DNA from: Caulobacterales bacterium
GTDB taxonomy: Bacteria; Pseudomonadota; Alphaproteobacteria; Caulobacterales; Caulobacteraceae
Length of the DNA stretch: 64,000 nucleotides
Assembly (NCBI GenBank): GCA_016183935.1
Contig: JACPDR010000007.1
Span: forward strand, 62,001 to 126,000
Direction of reading: 5' to 3'
This document shows positions 46,907 through 58,823 of this stretch, piece by piece (the stretch's first letter is position 1; each line of letters opens with the position of its first letter). The translations under genes and the position numbers were made by a program. A model generated the notes under the pieces. The model saw only the letters and a program-made list of their open reading frames with translations. It ran no database searches and was not told where the DNA came from.

Positions 46907-47137
46907 TTAGCCGTTGGGGTCGCCGGGCAGACCCGCACAGAAATATGCCTCGCGATTGGCCATGCATTGCTCGTAGCCGGCGGGATCGTTGGGATGCTTG
47001 AAGGAGCAGACGTCCTCCGCATGCGCCATGCAGACCATCCACTCGGTGGGATAGCTCGCGGCCGGCGCGGTGACTGAAAGGGTGGCGGCGACGGCGGCGC
47101 CGACGATAGCGGTCAGGGATGCAAGCTTCTTCAACAT
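46907..47137 (-). CDS. Small secreted four-cysteine protein
   Basis: 76 residues. Signal peptide (MLKKLASLTAIVGAAVAATLSVTAPAAS split after PAAS), then a mature part with four Cys (MVCMAH, DVCSF, YEQCMA, YFCAGL) that could make two disulfides. No family recognised. A clear ribosome site (GAGGACGTC) precedes it. Confidence 0.65.
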   Translation of the reverse strand: MLKKLASLTAIVGAAVAATLSVTAPAASYPTEWMVCMAHAEDVCSFKHPNDPAGYEQCMANREAYFCAGLPGDPNG

Positions 47138-47246
47138 GACGTCCTCCCAAGCCGGCGATGCGCCGACAAGGAAATCCTGTGCTGAACAACCGTAAATAGC
47201 AACCGGCTATCGCAGAGGTAGTCGGGACGCCCGCGGGCACGGACGG

Positions 47247-47323
47247 TGGTGGGCGGCGAGGGGTTCGAACCCCCGACCCCCTCGGTGTAAACGAGGTGCT
47301 CTGACCAGCTGAGCTAGCCGCCC
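47247..47323 (-). tRNA. tRNA-Val (anticodon TAC)
   Basis: A 77-base cloverleaf with encoded CCA. The acceptor stem GGGCGGC pairs with GCCGCCC, the anticodon stem CCTCG/CGAGG closes the loop TTTACAC, and the T loop is TTCGAAC. It begins only 19 bases after the autotransporter stop codon on the same strand, so it is read either from a promoter inside that gene or as part of a longer transcript. Confidence 0.97.
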
Positions 47324-47342
47324 GTCCGCCCGTGCGTCCGTC

Positions 47343-50300
47343 CTAGAACCGGAAACTGGCCCGCAGGAACAGCATGTAGCGCACGTAGTCGTCGATCATC
47401 TCCGCGTCGGCGCTGACCGACAGCATGCCCAGTTCGTTGCCGACGTTGAGACGGAAGCCCAGGATCGGTCCGCCGCCTTCGATGGTGTCCGGAGTCAGGG
47501 TGAAGTCGCCGCCGCCCGAGCGGAAGCGGGCGATGGTCTCGCCCGGATCGACCGAGATGTTCTGGCGCCAGCCGACCCGGAGTTCCGGCCGCAGCCAGTC
47601 GTCCTGGCCCATCTTCATGCCGAAGTTGATCGCCGTGGTGGCCGAGAACATGTGGCCGTCGCGATCGTCGATCTCGAGGTCGAACCCGTCGCCCCCGCCT
47701 TCCTCGACGTGGCCGTCCTCGCTGAGCGAGAAGTATTCGACATAGGCCTCGGGACGGATGGTGAAGCGGCCGAACTCGCGCTCGTAGGACAGGCCGCCCG
47801 CCGCGGCGAGGGTGAAGCCGTTCCAGTCGGACTCGTTCGACAGGTTGAGGCCGGCTCCAACGAAGCGGCGCTCGGAGCTGAAGCTGGCGTAGCCGCCGGC
47901 CGCCCGGGCCCAGGTCGTCCAGTGCTGGCCCTGGGCGCGCCAATAGAGGCCGAGTTCCAGCAGATTGGCGGACAGAACCTCCTCGGCCTCGGACTCGGGG
48001 TCCTCCAGGTCGGATGAGGTGAAGGCGGCGGTCAGGCCGACAGCGCCGAGGCCGGTGCCGCGCTCGACCCCGCCGGCGACGCCGAAGCCTTCCGAGCGGA
48101 AGCCGTAGGTGTCGGTCTTGTCCTTGTCGGCGTAGAAGTTGATCTCCTGCACCCAGGCGCTCGTCTCGCCCGGCGCGGCCGAGGCGTTACGGCCGGTCAG
48201 GGCGCGGGTGACGGCATCGACGCCCGAGGCCAGCGAGAGCAGCGGGCCGCCGGAATGCTCGGGCAACAGCTGCTCGTACAGGTTCACGAACTCTTCGCGC
48301 CCGGTCTGCGCAAGGAAGGCGTTGCGGAGGGCCGTGGCTCCATCGGCGCTGATGGCGCCGTAGAAGGCGTCGTACATCGAGGCTTCGGCCGCGATCAGTT
48401 CGGCTTCTTCGGCGGTGCGGCGGCGCACATCGGCGAACACCTGGCCCGCGGCGAGGTCAGCGCCCGCCTCGACCCTGTACAGGTACGGCGAATTCTCCTC
48501 GAGCGAACTGAAGTCGATGTCGCCGAAGTTCAGGGTCGCCGCGTCGATCAGGGTGAATCGTTCCGGGGCCTGCAACAGGGAGGTGAACTGCACGCCCAGT
48601 CCGGCGCCGTCCGCGAGCGTGGCTGTGCCGCTGACGTTGAAATAGCCCGAGGTGCTGTTGGCCGGGTCGACGGTCACGACCAGGTCGCCGTCTGCGCCGA
48701 CGTTCAGGTTGGAGACGTTCACAGAGGTGGTCTGGCCGGCCTGCAGCGAGCCGTTGACGACGTCGATATCCAGCGCGCCGTCCGTATCGGACAAGGCCCC
48801 GCGCACGGCGGCTCCGCCCGTGATCGTCAGGCTGTCGGCGCCGTCGCCGAAGGCGATGTCGCCCAGCACCACGCCGTTGCGGATGTCCAGGGTGTCCGCG
48901 CCGCTGCCGAGAAGGATAGCGCCGACGATGTTGGGTTCGCTGCCATCCGGCACGCCGTCGCCGTCGGAATCCGGATTGCCGGTCGTCGCCGTGCCGGCGA
49001 TGCCGTTCTGCAACAGCGTGACCCCGGTCGTGTTGGCGCTGACGTCGATGGCGGTGCCGACGCCGGTGATCGGATCGTTGTCCTCGTTGGCGTTGACCGT
49101 GGCCTGGATCGACCGGTTGTTCGTGATCGAGGTCAGGGTGCCGCTGAGGTCCTGGATGGCGAAGGTGTTGGCCACGCCGCCGCCGGAACTGGCCAGGATC
49201 GGTCCGCTGTTGACCAGGCTGTTGACGGTGGCGCCCGCGTCGATGCGGATCGCCGTGACCGTCGCCGCCACGTCGCTGTTCGCCCCCGCCGTGATGGCGT
49301 TGGTGTTGATCAGGGTCGGAGCGGTCACCCCCTCGCCGAAACGGATCGCCGTCGCGTCGGCGTCGAAGGCCAGGGCGACGATCGCGCCGTCGTTCCGCAC
49401 GCCGCCGGCGATGTCGACGGTCTGCCCGGCGTTGCCGCCGATGACGAGGCCGTTGGCGTCGACGCCGTCATAGACGCCCTGCGCCGTGACGTTCCCGCGG
49501 TTGATAAAGCCGTAGGCGTCGCCGCCGGTCCCCACCGCGCCGAGCGCGATGGACTGCGTCGCCGAACCGACCTCGATCGCCGGAGCGGAGCCGAAGACGT
49601 TCACCACGGCGGTGGTTTCCGTGCTGTCGAGCTGGCCGTCGCCGTCCCGGTCGGTGTCGTTCCGGTTGACGGCGCCGTCGCCGTCGTCGTCCTCGTCGCC
49701 GTTCTTGACGCCGTCGCCGTCGTCGTCGCCCTCGGACCCCGCGCTTGAGTAGGCGGGTGCGCGGTCCAGCAGAACCCCGCCCCCGATGTTCCCCTGGATG
49801 CTGAGACCGGCCCCGCCCTGCAGCAGGTCGTCTGCATCGAGTTCGTCCAGGAACAGAAGTCCCTCGTCGTTGTCCGAATTCTCCTCGAAGCCCTCGGGGC
49901 GGTCATTCGGACGCGTGGTGAAGCGATAGCCGGTCGCCGTGATGGAGGACTGGACCACCAGGCCCCCTCCGATGTCGCCCTCGAGCGACGCCGCGGCCGA
50001 ATTTTCACCGCGCGCGGTGATGGCGCCGCCCAGCCACACATCTCCGCTGATGTCGCCTGTCGTCCGGACGCCGTAGCTGTCGGACCCGACCACATTGACC
50101 GTGCCGAAGACGTTGAAATTGCCCGCCAGCGGCGCTTCCAGCGAGATGCCGTAGGAGTTGTCGCCGTCGACGGCGATCGTCGATCCGCTCTCGATGACGA
50201 TGTTGCCCGTCAACGGCGCGGCGCCGGCCAACCGCACGCCATAACGGCCCGATCCGTGGGCGAACGGGCCGTCGCCGTCGCCGTCATTGTCGGTGTCCAC

Positions 50301-50654
50301 GTCCGTTTCGGCGACGATGTCGTCCAGCACCGTGATGGTGCCGCCGATGGTGACGTTCGCGGTGTTGCCCCCGTTGATCAGCACGCCGGTGGCGCCGTTC
50401 GCGGCGTTGACCATGCTGATCCCGCCACCGCTGTCGATGTCGAAATCATTGCTCGAATTCACGGTGACGGCCGCGCCGGTGTTGACCGAAATCAGGCCGC
50501 CGGAAGCGATGCGAATGTCGTCCGGCCCGCTGCCCGTCGCATTGGCGGTCGTGATCCGCGCCGTACGGCTCGTCGAGATCACGACTTCGGCCATGGCGCC
50601 GGACGCCGCCAACAGGGGAGCGATCGCCACGGCGGTCGCGAGCATGATACGCAT
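47343..50654 (-). CDS. Autotransporter with calcium-binding-like repeats in the passenger
   Basis: 1103 residues. Signal peptide (ends SGAMA-E), then a Gly/Asn/Thr-rich passenger of beta-helix type to about residue 800, then a C-terminal barrel of about 270 residues ending in LFLRASFRF (terminal Phe). The passenger is interrupted three times by Asp-rich stretches: residues about 116-129 (DTDNDGDGDG), 305-345 (DDDGDGVKNG, DDDGDGAVNR, DRDGDGQLDS) and 560-575 (DSDGDGVPDG), which resemble thrombospondin type 3 calcium loops. It is probably surface displayed; adhesion is a guess. The 198-base upstream gap is shared with the SPFH gene. Confidence 0.9.
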   Translation of the reverse strand: MRIMLATAVAIAPLLAASGAMAEVVISTSRTARITTANATGSGPDDIRIASGGLISVNTGAAVTVNSSNDFDIDSGGGISMVNAANGATGVLINGGNTANVTIGGTITVLDDIVAETDVDTDNDGDGDGPFAHGSGRYGVRLAGAAPLTGNIVIESGSTIAVDGDNSYGISLEAPLAGNFNVFGTVNVVGSDSYGVRTTGDISGDVWLGGAITARGENSAAASLEGDIGGGLVVQSSITATGYRFTTRPNDRPEGFEENSDNDEGLLFLDELDADDLLQGGAGLSIQGNIGGGVLLDRAPAYSSAGSEGDDDGDGVKNGDEDDDGDGAVNRNDTDRDGDGQLDSTETTAVVNVFGSAPAIEVGSATQSIALGAVGTGGDAYGFINRGNVTAQGVYDGVDANGLVIGGNAGQTVDIAGGVRNDGAIVALAFDADATAIRFGEGVTAPTLINTNAITAGANSDVAATVTAIRIDAGATVNSLVNSGPILASSGGGVANTFAIQDLSGTLTSITNNRSIQATVNANEDNDPITGVGTAIDVSANTTGVTLLQNGIAGTATTGNPDSDGDGVPDGSEPNIVGAILLGSGADTLDIRNGVVLGDIAFGDGADSLTITGGAAVRGALSDTDGALDIDVVNGSLQAGQTTSVNVSNLNVGADGDLVVTVDPANSTSGYFNVSGTATLADGAGLGVQFTSLLQAPERFTLIDAATLNFGDIDFSSLEENSPYLYRVEAGADLAAGQVFADVRRRTAEEAELIAAEASMYDAFYGAISADGATALRNAFLAQTGREEFVNLYEQLLPEHSGGPLLSLASGVDAVTRALTGRNASAAPGETSAWVQEINFYADKDKTDTYGFRSEGFGVAGGVERGTGLGAVGLTAAFTSSDLEDPESEAEEVLSANLLELGLYWRAQGQHWTTWARAAGGYASFSSERRFVGAGLNLSNESDWNGFTLAAAGGLSYEREFGRFTIRPEAYVEYFSLSEDGHVEEGGGDGFDLEIDDRDGHMFSATTAINFGMKMGQDDWLRPELRVGWRQNISVDPGETIARFRSGGGDFTLTPDTIEGGGPILGFRLNVGNELGMLSVSADAEMIDDYVRYMLFLRASFRF

Positions 50655-50724
50655 TCAGAAGAACCCCTGTGGACGACACGCGCAGAGACGCCGGCGACCC
50701 TCTAACAGGGACCACGCCAGCCTG

Positions 50725-50747
50725 CCTCAAGTTTCTCGAATTTGAGG
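50725..50747. promoter_or_regulatory. Inverted repeat between autotransporter and SPFH genes
   Basis: CCTCAA at 50725-50730 pairs with TTGAGG at 50742-50747, with a further partial symmetry inside (TTC..GAA). It lies about 70 bases upstream of the autotransporter start and could be an operator for it. Position and symmetry are the only evidence. Confidence 0.35.
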
Positions 50748-50810
50748 CGAATGCAAGGCCGAAGGCGACCCTCCGGGCCCGGCGGGAAGCGGGGCTATTG
50801 CACGGATCGG

Positions 50811-50834
50811 TATCAAAGTGATATCACTTTCATA
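50811..50834. promoter_or_regulatory. 24-bp palindrome upstream of SPFH-Arc pair
   Basis: TATCAAAGTGAT facing ATCACTTTCATA: an inverted repeat with 11 of 12 pairs matched, and the central 16 bases a perfect palindrome. It ends 18 bases before the SPFH start codon, in the promoter region. The ribbon-helix-helix protein encoded by the second gene is the natural candidate to bind it. Confidence 0.65.
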
Positions 50835-50852
50835 TCGAATCAGGAGGGACTG

Positions 50853-51743
50853 ATGACCACGACCCATTCGAAATCCACCGAGCGCCCGGCGTCCACCGCC
50901 AACGGGTTGGTGATGCTGCTCGTCGGCCTGCTGCTGCTCGTCGGCGGCCCCATCCTCGTGGCGCAGGATCCCGACAATGCGCTCCTCGTCGTCGGCGGGA
51001 TCGTCACCGCCGTGATCGGCCTGCTGCTGCTCTGCGGCCTGTATTCGCTGCAGCCCAACGAGGGCATGGCGATCCTGCTGTTCGGCGACTATCGCGGCAC
51101 TGACCGCAAGACCGGCCTGCGCTGGGTCCTGCCCTGGTACAGCCGCAAGAAGGTCAGCCTGCGCGTCCGCAATCTGACCAGCGACAAGCTGAAGGTGAAC
51201 GACAGGCGCGGCAGCCCGATCGAGATCGCCGCCAACGTGGTCTGGCGCGTCGAGGACTCGGCCCAGGCCCTGTTCGACGTCGACGACTATCAGGCCTTCG
51301 TGAACATCCAGGTCGACACCGCCCTGCGCGACATCGCCTCCCACTACGCCTACGACCACGGCGAGGAGGACGCCGAGCCCGAGATGACCCTGCGCTCCGA
51401 CGCCGAGGACGTCGCCGGCCGTCTCCGCGACGAACTTGTCAGCCGGGTCAGCGTCGCCGGGGTGGCGGTGGACGAGGCGCGGCTGGCGCACCTGGCCTAC
51501 GCCCCCGAGATCGCCGGCGCCATGCTCCGTCGCCAGCAGGCCGAAGCCGTCCTGGCCGCGCGCCGCCTGATCGTTCGCGGCGCCGTCAGCATGGTCGAGA
51601 GCGCCCTGCTCGACCTCAGCGAGCGCGCTGTCGTCGAGCTCGACGAGGACCGCAAGGCGGCGATGGTCTCCAACCTGCTCGTCGTGCTGTGCGCCGACCG
51701 CGACGCCCAGCCCGTGGTCAACGCCGGCACCCTGTACGGCTGA
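50853..51743 (+). CDS. SPFH-domain membrane protein
   Basis: 296 residues from the ATG at 50853 (AGGAGGGAC ribosome site). Two N-terminal membrane helices (about 18-38 and 44-63) are followed by an SPFH/Band 7 domain ([20 protein letters not shown] at its start, [20 protein letters not shown] in the core). Such proteins form membrane microdomain scaffolds. The next gene, one base after the stop, encodes an Arc-like protein, a pairing that suggests a regulated two-gene unit. Confidence 0.88.
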   Translation: MTTTHSKSTERPASTANGLVMLLVGLLLLVGGPILVAQDPDNALLVVGGIVTAVIGLLLLCGLYSLQPNEGMAILLFGDYRGTDRKTGLRWVLPWYSRKKVSLRVRNLTSDKLKVNDRRGSPIEIAANVVWRVEDSAQALFDVDDYQAFVNIQVDTALRDIASHYAYDHGEEDAEPEMTLRSDAEDVAGRLRDELVSRVSVAGVAVDEARLAHLAYAPEIAGAMLRRQQAEAVLAARRLIVRGAVSMVESALLDLSERAVVELDEDRKAAMVSNLLVVLCADRDAQPVVNAGTLYG

Positions 51744-51744
51744 G

Positions 51745-51927
51745 ATGGCGCGTCAGAGGAAGCCGTTCCTGATGCGCGCGTCCTCCGGCGTGATGGCGGC
51801 GGTCGAGCGATTGGCCGCCGCCGAGCTCCGTTCGGTCAACGCCCAGGTCGAGGTGCTGCTCCGTGAAGCCCTGGCGCGGCGGGGCGTTGTTCCCTCGGAA
51901 GACCCTCCGCCGACGGATGACGCTTGA
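51745..51927 (+). CDS. Arc-like ribbon-helix-helix DNA-binding protein
   Basis: 60 residues. The strand KPFLMRAS precedes two helices ([19 protein letters not shown] and [12 protein letters not shown]), the Arc/MetJ fold. It follows the SPFH gene by one base. Small RHH proteins commonly autoregulate, and the palindrome upstream of the pair is the likely site. It could also be an antitoxin-like partner, but no toxin is adjacent. Confidence 0.85.
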   Translation: MARQRKPFLMRASSGVMAAVERLAAAELRSVNAQVEVLLREALARRGVVPSEDPPPTDDA

Positions 51928-51958
51928 GCTTCGCCGTCGCGGGCGCTACGGCGCGCGG

Positions 51959-53311
51959 ATGGTGAAGTCGCATATGTCCAAGGTCCGCAAGGCCCGCCGC
52001 ATCCAGAAACGGGTCAGGCGCGTTGGCCCCCTCGGTATCAGCGCCGCGGAGAAGGAACTGATGAACCTGGCCGGACTGGAGGTCCAGGAAGGCGAGTTGC
52101 GCCTGATCCCCGGCTGGGACGAGGAGGTCTCCGAGACCCTGAAGGCGACCAAGGCCGCGGGCGAGGACGACCGGCCCCGGCTGGTCGACACCACCATGCT
52201 CTACGCGCCCCGCTCGGGCGGAGTGAAACGCTACCTGCTGTCCAAGAAGGCGTGGCTGGAGGCCGAGCGTCCCGGCGTCGCCCATTCGCTGGTCGTGCCC
52301 GGCGCCCACCACAAGGCCGGCTCCGACGGCGTCGTCCAGCTTCACGCCACCAAGCTGCCGTTCGGCGACGGCTACCGCTGGCCGACCTCGGTGCGCCGCT
52401 GGGGCGCCTGGGTGGCGTCGCTGAACCCGTCCATCATCGAGGCCGGCGACCCCTATACGCCGGGGCAGGGCGCCCTCGAGGCCGGCCAGCGCGCCGGCTG
52501 CCCGGTGGTCGGCTTCTGCCACTCGGACCCCGCCGGCCTGGCCGCGCTCCACTTCGGCGAATGGGCCAAGAAGCCGGTCGAGAAGCGCTGGGCCCGGCTG
52601 TTCGGCCAGTTCGACCGCGTCGTCTCGCCCAGCCGCTATATCGCCCGCCGGCTGGAAGAAGCCGGCATCAAGGACATCGTCATCCAGCCGCTGGGCGTCG
52701 AGGTCGACACCTTCCGCCCCGACCGCCGCGACCGCGACTGGCTGCTGAAGAAGCTGGGCCTGCCGGCCTCCGCCCGCCTGCTGTGCTTCGCCGGTCGTCC
52801 GGCCCGCGAGAAGAACATCGACGTGTTGATCGAGGCCGTTCAGCGGCTGGGCGATCCCTACCATCTGGTGCTGGTCGGCGCGGGCGCGGGCCTGCCCGCC
52901 GAGGACCGCGTCATCTCCCTGCCGTACGAGGCCAATCCCAAGGCCGTGGCCCGGATCATCGCCTCCTGCGACGCCTTCGTGCACGCCAACGATAAGGAGC
53001 CGTTCGGCCTCATCGTGCTGGAGGCCATGGCCTGCGGCCGCCCGGTCGTCGGCGTCAACGCCGGCGGGGTGAAGGAGACCGTCGACGACACCGTCGGCCA
53101 GCTGGCCAGGAGCGCCGATCCCGTCCACTACGCCGCCGCCATCGAGGCCCTGTTCGCCCGCGACATCGAGGCCCTCGGCGCCGCCGCCCGGATCAAGGCC
53201 GTCGAGCGCTTCTCATGGGGGCGGGTGTTCGAGGACCTGTGCATGACCTACGCCGACGCCAGCGGCGAGCGGGCGTTCGTGGAGCCGCGCGGGAATTGGG
53301 CCGAGCACTGA
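51959..53311 (+). CDS. Glycosyltransferase family 4 protein
   Basis: 450 residues from the ATG at 51959; starts at 51917 or 51974 are equally possible since none has a clear ribosome site. GT-B fold: donor domain begins about residue 270 with LLCFAGRPAREKNIDVLIEA, and the E-x7-E motif is EPFGLIVLEAMACG. The acceptor domain carries TTMLYAPRSGGVKRYL. A basic N-terminal helix may sit on the membrane. It likely adds sugars to a cell-surface glycan or lipid. Confidence 0.87.
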   Translation: MVKSHMSKVRKARRIQKRVRRVGPLGISAAEKELMNLAGLEVQEGELRLIPGWDEEVSETLKATKAAGEDDRPRLVDTTMLYAPRSGGVKRYLLSKKAWLEAERPGVAHSLVVPGAHHKAGSDGVVQLHATKLPFGDGYRWPTSVRRWGAWVASLNPSIIEAGDPYTPGQGALEAGQRAGCPVVGFCHSDPAGLAALHFGEWAKKPVEKRWARLFGQFDRVVSPSRYIARRLEEAGIKDIVIQPLGVEVDTFRPDRRDRDWLLKKLGLPASARLLCFAGRPAREKNIDVLIEAVQRLGDPYHLVLVGAGAGLPAEDRVISLPYEANPKAVARIIASCDAFVHANDKEPFGLIVLEAMACGRPVVGVNAGGVKETVDDTVGQLARSADPVHYAAAIEALFARDIEALGAAARIKAVERFSWGRVFEDLCMTYADASGERAFVEPRGNWAEH

Positions 53312-53366
53312 CGATCTCGACATACGGCGCTCGCCCCGTCAGTCTGCGCCGAAACGGGGATCTTCC

Positions 53367-53882
53367 ATGAAACGCCTTCTGCTCGCCGCCGCGATCTCGC
53401 TGCTGACCGCGACCTCCGTCATGGCCCAGACCATCATCATCGTCCGCCACGCCGAGAAGGCCGACGCCAGCGCCGATCCGGTCCTGTCCGAGGCGGGGCA
53501 GGCGAGGGCCCAGGCGCTGGCCGCCGCCCTGACCGACGCCCATCCCTCGGTGATCCTGACCAGCCCGCTGCAGCGCACGGGGCTGACGGCCGCCCCCACC
53601 GCGGACTATCATTCCACGACGCCGGAAGCGGTGTCTCTGGACGGCGGCGCCGAGGCGCACGCCGCGGCCGTCGCCGCCCGCGTCCGCGCCCTGCCGGAGG
53701 ACGCCACCATCCTGATCGTCGGCCACAGCAACACCGTCCCCGCCATCGCCCGCGCGTTGGGGTATGCGGAGGCCGCCGACATGCCGGAATGCGAATACGA
53801 CCGGATGACGGTGCTGCACCTGGCCGACGGCGAAACGCACGGCGAGGTCAGCCGCTACGGCGAACCGACGACCTGTCCCTGA
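53367..53882 (+). CDS. Periplasmic histidine phosphatase family protein
   Basis: 171 residues. Signal peptide (ending VMAQ), then the phosphohistidine motif IIIVRHAEKAD (RH-x-E form) and the second catalytic His in ILIVGHSNTVPAIA. SixA/phosphoglycerate-mutase superfamily; the substrate is unknown. It converges on parE with no bases between stop codons. Confidence 0.87.
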   Translation: MKRLLLAAAISLLTATSVMAQTIIIVRHAEKADASADPVLSEAGQARAQALAAALTDAHPSVILTSPLQRTGLTAAPTADYHSTTPEAVSLDGGAEAHAAAVAARVRALPEDATILIVGHSNTVPAIARALGYAEAADMPECEYDRMTVLHLADGETHGEVSRYGEPTTCP

Positions 53883-56012
<2,130 letters not shown>

Positions 56013-57374
56013 ACCGATACTGTGCTGCGATTCGGGGACCGGTCTGGTAGGCCCGGCGGCGCTTCTCCACAAGCGGGACAGGGCTTGGCGCCGGCGAGGG
56101 CAGGATGGCCCGGGTCAGCACCGCCATGAACAGCACCCACGGCAGCCCCTGGTGGGCCAGCAGGATCGATTCCGACAGGCTCAGCACGAAGAAGGCGGCG
56201 AGGAAGCCCACCGCCCACCAGCCCTCGCGCGCGCCCTGGCCCATGGAGCGCAGGAGCGTGATCAGGGTCGTCGCCGCCATCAGGGTCCCGACGAGGATCG
56301 CCCCCGGCCAGCCCAGTTGCACCAGCAGGTCGATCCAGCCGTTGTGCGCGTTCGGCACCGGCCACTGCGTTTCCTTGCGGACCCAGTCGGCGGGCACGGA
56401 CTCGCCCTCGCGACCCCAGAAGGCGCCATAGCCGTAGCCGGTCCACGGCTTGTCGGCGACCTTGCGCATCAGGGCGTCCCAGATCTCGGTGCGCCCGGTC
56501 AGCGACGGATCCTTGCCCAGCGCCTCCAGCACCGCCACCGAATGGGTCTCCCAGACCCATAGCCCGGCCCCGGCCAGCACCACGGCGAGCCAGATGGCCA
56601 CGACGCTGAAGACCGGTCCCCCGCGCCGCAGCGACCAGAAGCCGCCCACGAAGGCCAGCCCGATCATCAGACACAGCAGCGAGGTCTTGGACTGGGTCGC
56701 CAGCACGAGGATCGACGACAGCCCCAGGGCGATGGCCGGCAGCAGCCGGCGCGGGTCGGGCGAGGCCAGGCAGGCGGCCGAGGCCGTGGCCCCGATAACC
56801 ATCACCGCCCCCATCTGGTTCTTCTCGTACCAGAGCCCGCGCCACAGGCCGGCGTTGTCGTACTGGTGCACGCCGATCGAGGGAAAGGCGAACACCATGA
56901 CCAGGCTGCCCACCGCCATCAGCAGCGCCGTGTGCATCAGCAGCCGCGGCAGGTGCGGCCCCCGGAACACCGCGCCCAGATAGAGGGCGAACACCCCGCT
57001 GATCGCCAGGGCGATGACCCGTCGGCTGGTCGTCTCGAAATCGATCGACCAGTAACGCGAGGCGAAGGTCAGCCCCACCAGCAGCGCCACCGCGATCGCC
57101 GCCGGCCACGCCCGCCACAGCCGCTCGATGCGAAACAGCACCAGGCCGAAGATCGCCGCATAGGCCGGCAGCCAGACCAGCCGCAGCACCGGCGTCTCTT
57201 CCTGCAGCGGCGCGAACACCGGCCCGATCAGCGCCCCGGTGAGCATGGCTATGATGACGACGCAGACCGCCCGCTCCCACAGGCTGGGAGGGGTTTCGAT
57301 CAGGACCGCGTCTGGACGGGACTCGCGCACCGTTGCAGGGTCGGCGAACGGGCTTAACGAAGGGTTGGAATCCG

Positions 57375-58535
57375 ATGGCGCGCGACCTTCTCCGCCACCG
57401 CGACGGTCATCACGCCCGGGTCGGCTTCGTCGAACTGTTCTTCGACCTGGTCTTCGTCTTCGCCATCACCCAGGTTTCGCACACTCTGCTGGAGCACCTG
57501 ACCTGGCTGGGCGCCTTGCAGGCGGCCATGCTGCTGGGCGCGCTGTGGTGGGCGTGGATTGACACCAGCTGGATCACCAACTGGCTGGACCCGGACCGGC
57601 CGCTGGTGCGGCTCATGCTGTTCGGACTGATGGCGGCGGGACTGGTTCTCTCAACCTCGCTGCCCGAGGCCTTCGGCGAGAGGGGGCTGGTCTTCGCGGC
57701 GGCCTTCGTCACCATCCAGGTCGGGCGTGGGCTGTTCACGCTCTGGGCGGTTCGCGACGACGCGGTCCTGCGAACCAATTTCCAGCGGATCGTCGCCTGG
57801 GCCGTGGTCGGCGGAGCGTTCTGGATCGGCGGCGGGTTGGCCGATGGCCAGACGCGGCTGCTGATCTGGCTGGTCGCGCTGGCGCTCGAGTTCGCCGGCC
57901 CCATGACCGCCTTCTGGTGCCCCGGGTTGGGCGGCGCCCATACCAGCGACTGGAACGTGGAGGGCGCCCACCTGGCCGAGCGCGTCGGTCTGTTCGTCAT
58001 CATCTGCCTGGGCGAGTCGATCATCATCACCGGAGCGACGTTCGCCGACCTCGCCTGGACCACGCTCACGGTTTCGGCCTTCGTCAGCGCCTTCCTGGGA
58101 GCGATCGCCATGTGGTGGCTCTATTTCAGCGCCAAGCACGACCAGGCCTCGAACGTCATCGCCGGCTCGGACGATCCGGGCGCCATCGCCCGGCGCGCCT
58201 ACACCTACGCCCCCATCCCGCTGGTGGCCGGCGTCGTCGTCACGGCGGTGGGCGACGAAATGGTCCTGGCCCACCCCGCAGGACACATCGAGCCCGCCGT
58301 CGCCTGGGTCCTGCTGGGCGGTCCGGCGCTGTTCCTCGCCGGCACGGCGGCGGCCATCTTCGCCGTCTGGAAGCAGTGGTCGCGGCCGCGCCTGGCGGGC
58401 CTCCTCGCGCTCGGCGGCCTCGCCTTCGCCGCGCCGATCTCGACCCCGCTGGCGCTCTCGGCGGCCGCGACGGCGGTGCTGCTGGCGGTCGGGGCGTGGG
58501 AGACCTGGACGCCCCGGCGGGCGAACCCGGCCTGA
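57375..58535 (+). CDS. Low temperature requirement protein A (LtrA) family
   Basis: 386 residues from the ATG at 57375. Twelve or so membrane helices; the start VGFVELFFDLVFVFAITQVSH is the LtrA signature, repeated in spirit by FVIICLGESIIITG in the second half. LtrA was found in Listeria as needed for growth in the cold; the molecular role is unknown. It is divergent from the O-antigen ligase-like gene. Confidence 0.9.
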   Translation: MARDLLRHRDGHHARVGFVELFFDLVFVFAITQVSHTLLEHLTWLGALQAAMLLGALWWAWIDTSWITNWLDPDRPLVRLMLFGLMAAGLVLSTSLPEAFGERGLVFAAAFVTIQVGRGLFTLWAVRDDAVLRTNFQRIVAWAVVGGAFWIGGGLADGQTRLLIWLVALALEFAGPMTAFWCPGLGGAHTSDWNVEGAHLAERVGLFVIICLGESIIITGATFADLAWTTLTVSAFVSAFLGAIAMWWLYFSAKHDQASNVIAGSDDPGAIARRAYTYAPIPLVAGVVVTAVGDEMVLAHPAGHIEPAVAWVLLGGPALFLAGTAAAIFAVWKQWSRPRLAGLLALGGLAFAAPISTPLALSAAATAVLLAVGAWETWTPRRANPA

Positions 58536-58541
58536 GCGGCT

Positions 58542-58823
58542 TCAGAATCCGGCCAGCGCCTCGTCGATACGGCGCACGTCCTCCGGCCGATCCCGCCGGC
58601 TCAGCTTCAGGGCCTCGCCGTCCCGCCGGATCGTGGTGCAGCGCAGATCGTTCAGGTTCCCGTCGATCTCGGCCCGCCGCGCGTCATCATAGGGCTCCTC
58701 GCCGGCCCAGTGCTCGCACATCTCGGCCCGCTCGACGAACCGCGTGACCGCGTCGTCGCTCCAGGTCGTGGAGGCGCACCCCGACAGGGCTGCGGCGGCG
58801 ACCGCGAGAACCAGCATCCGCAT
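58542..58823 (-). CDS. Small lipoprotein, unknown function
   Basis: 93 residues. Signal MRMLVLAVAAAALSGC with lipobox. The mature part is short and charged, with two further Cys (AEMCEHW and LRCTTIR) that may pair. Its start codon overlaps the uvrD stop by one base (TGATG), so translation is probably coupled. Convergent with ltrA. Confidence 0.72.
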   Translation of the reverse strand: MRMLVLAVAAAALSGCASTTWSDDAVTRFVERAEMCEHWAGEEPYDDARRAEIDGNLNDLRCTTIRRDGEALKLSRRDRPEDVRRIDEALAGF

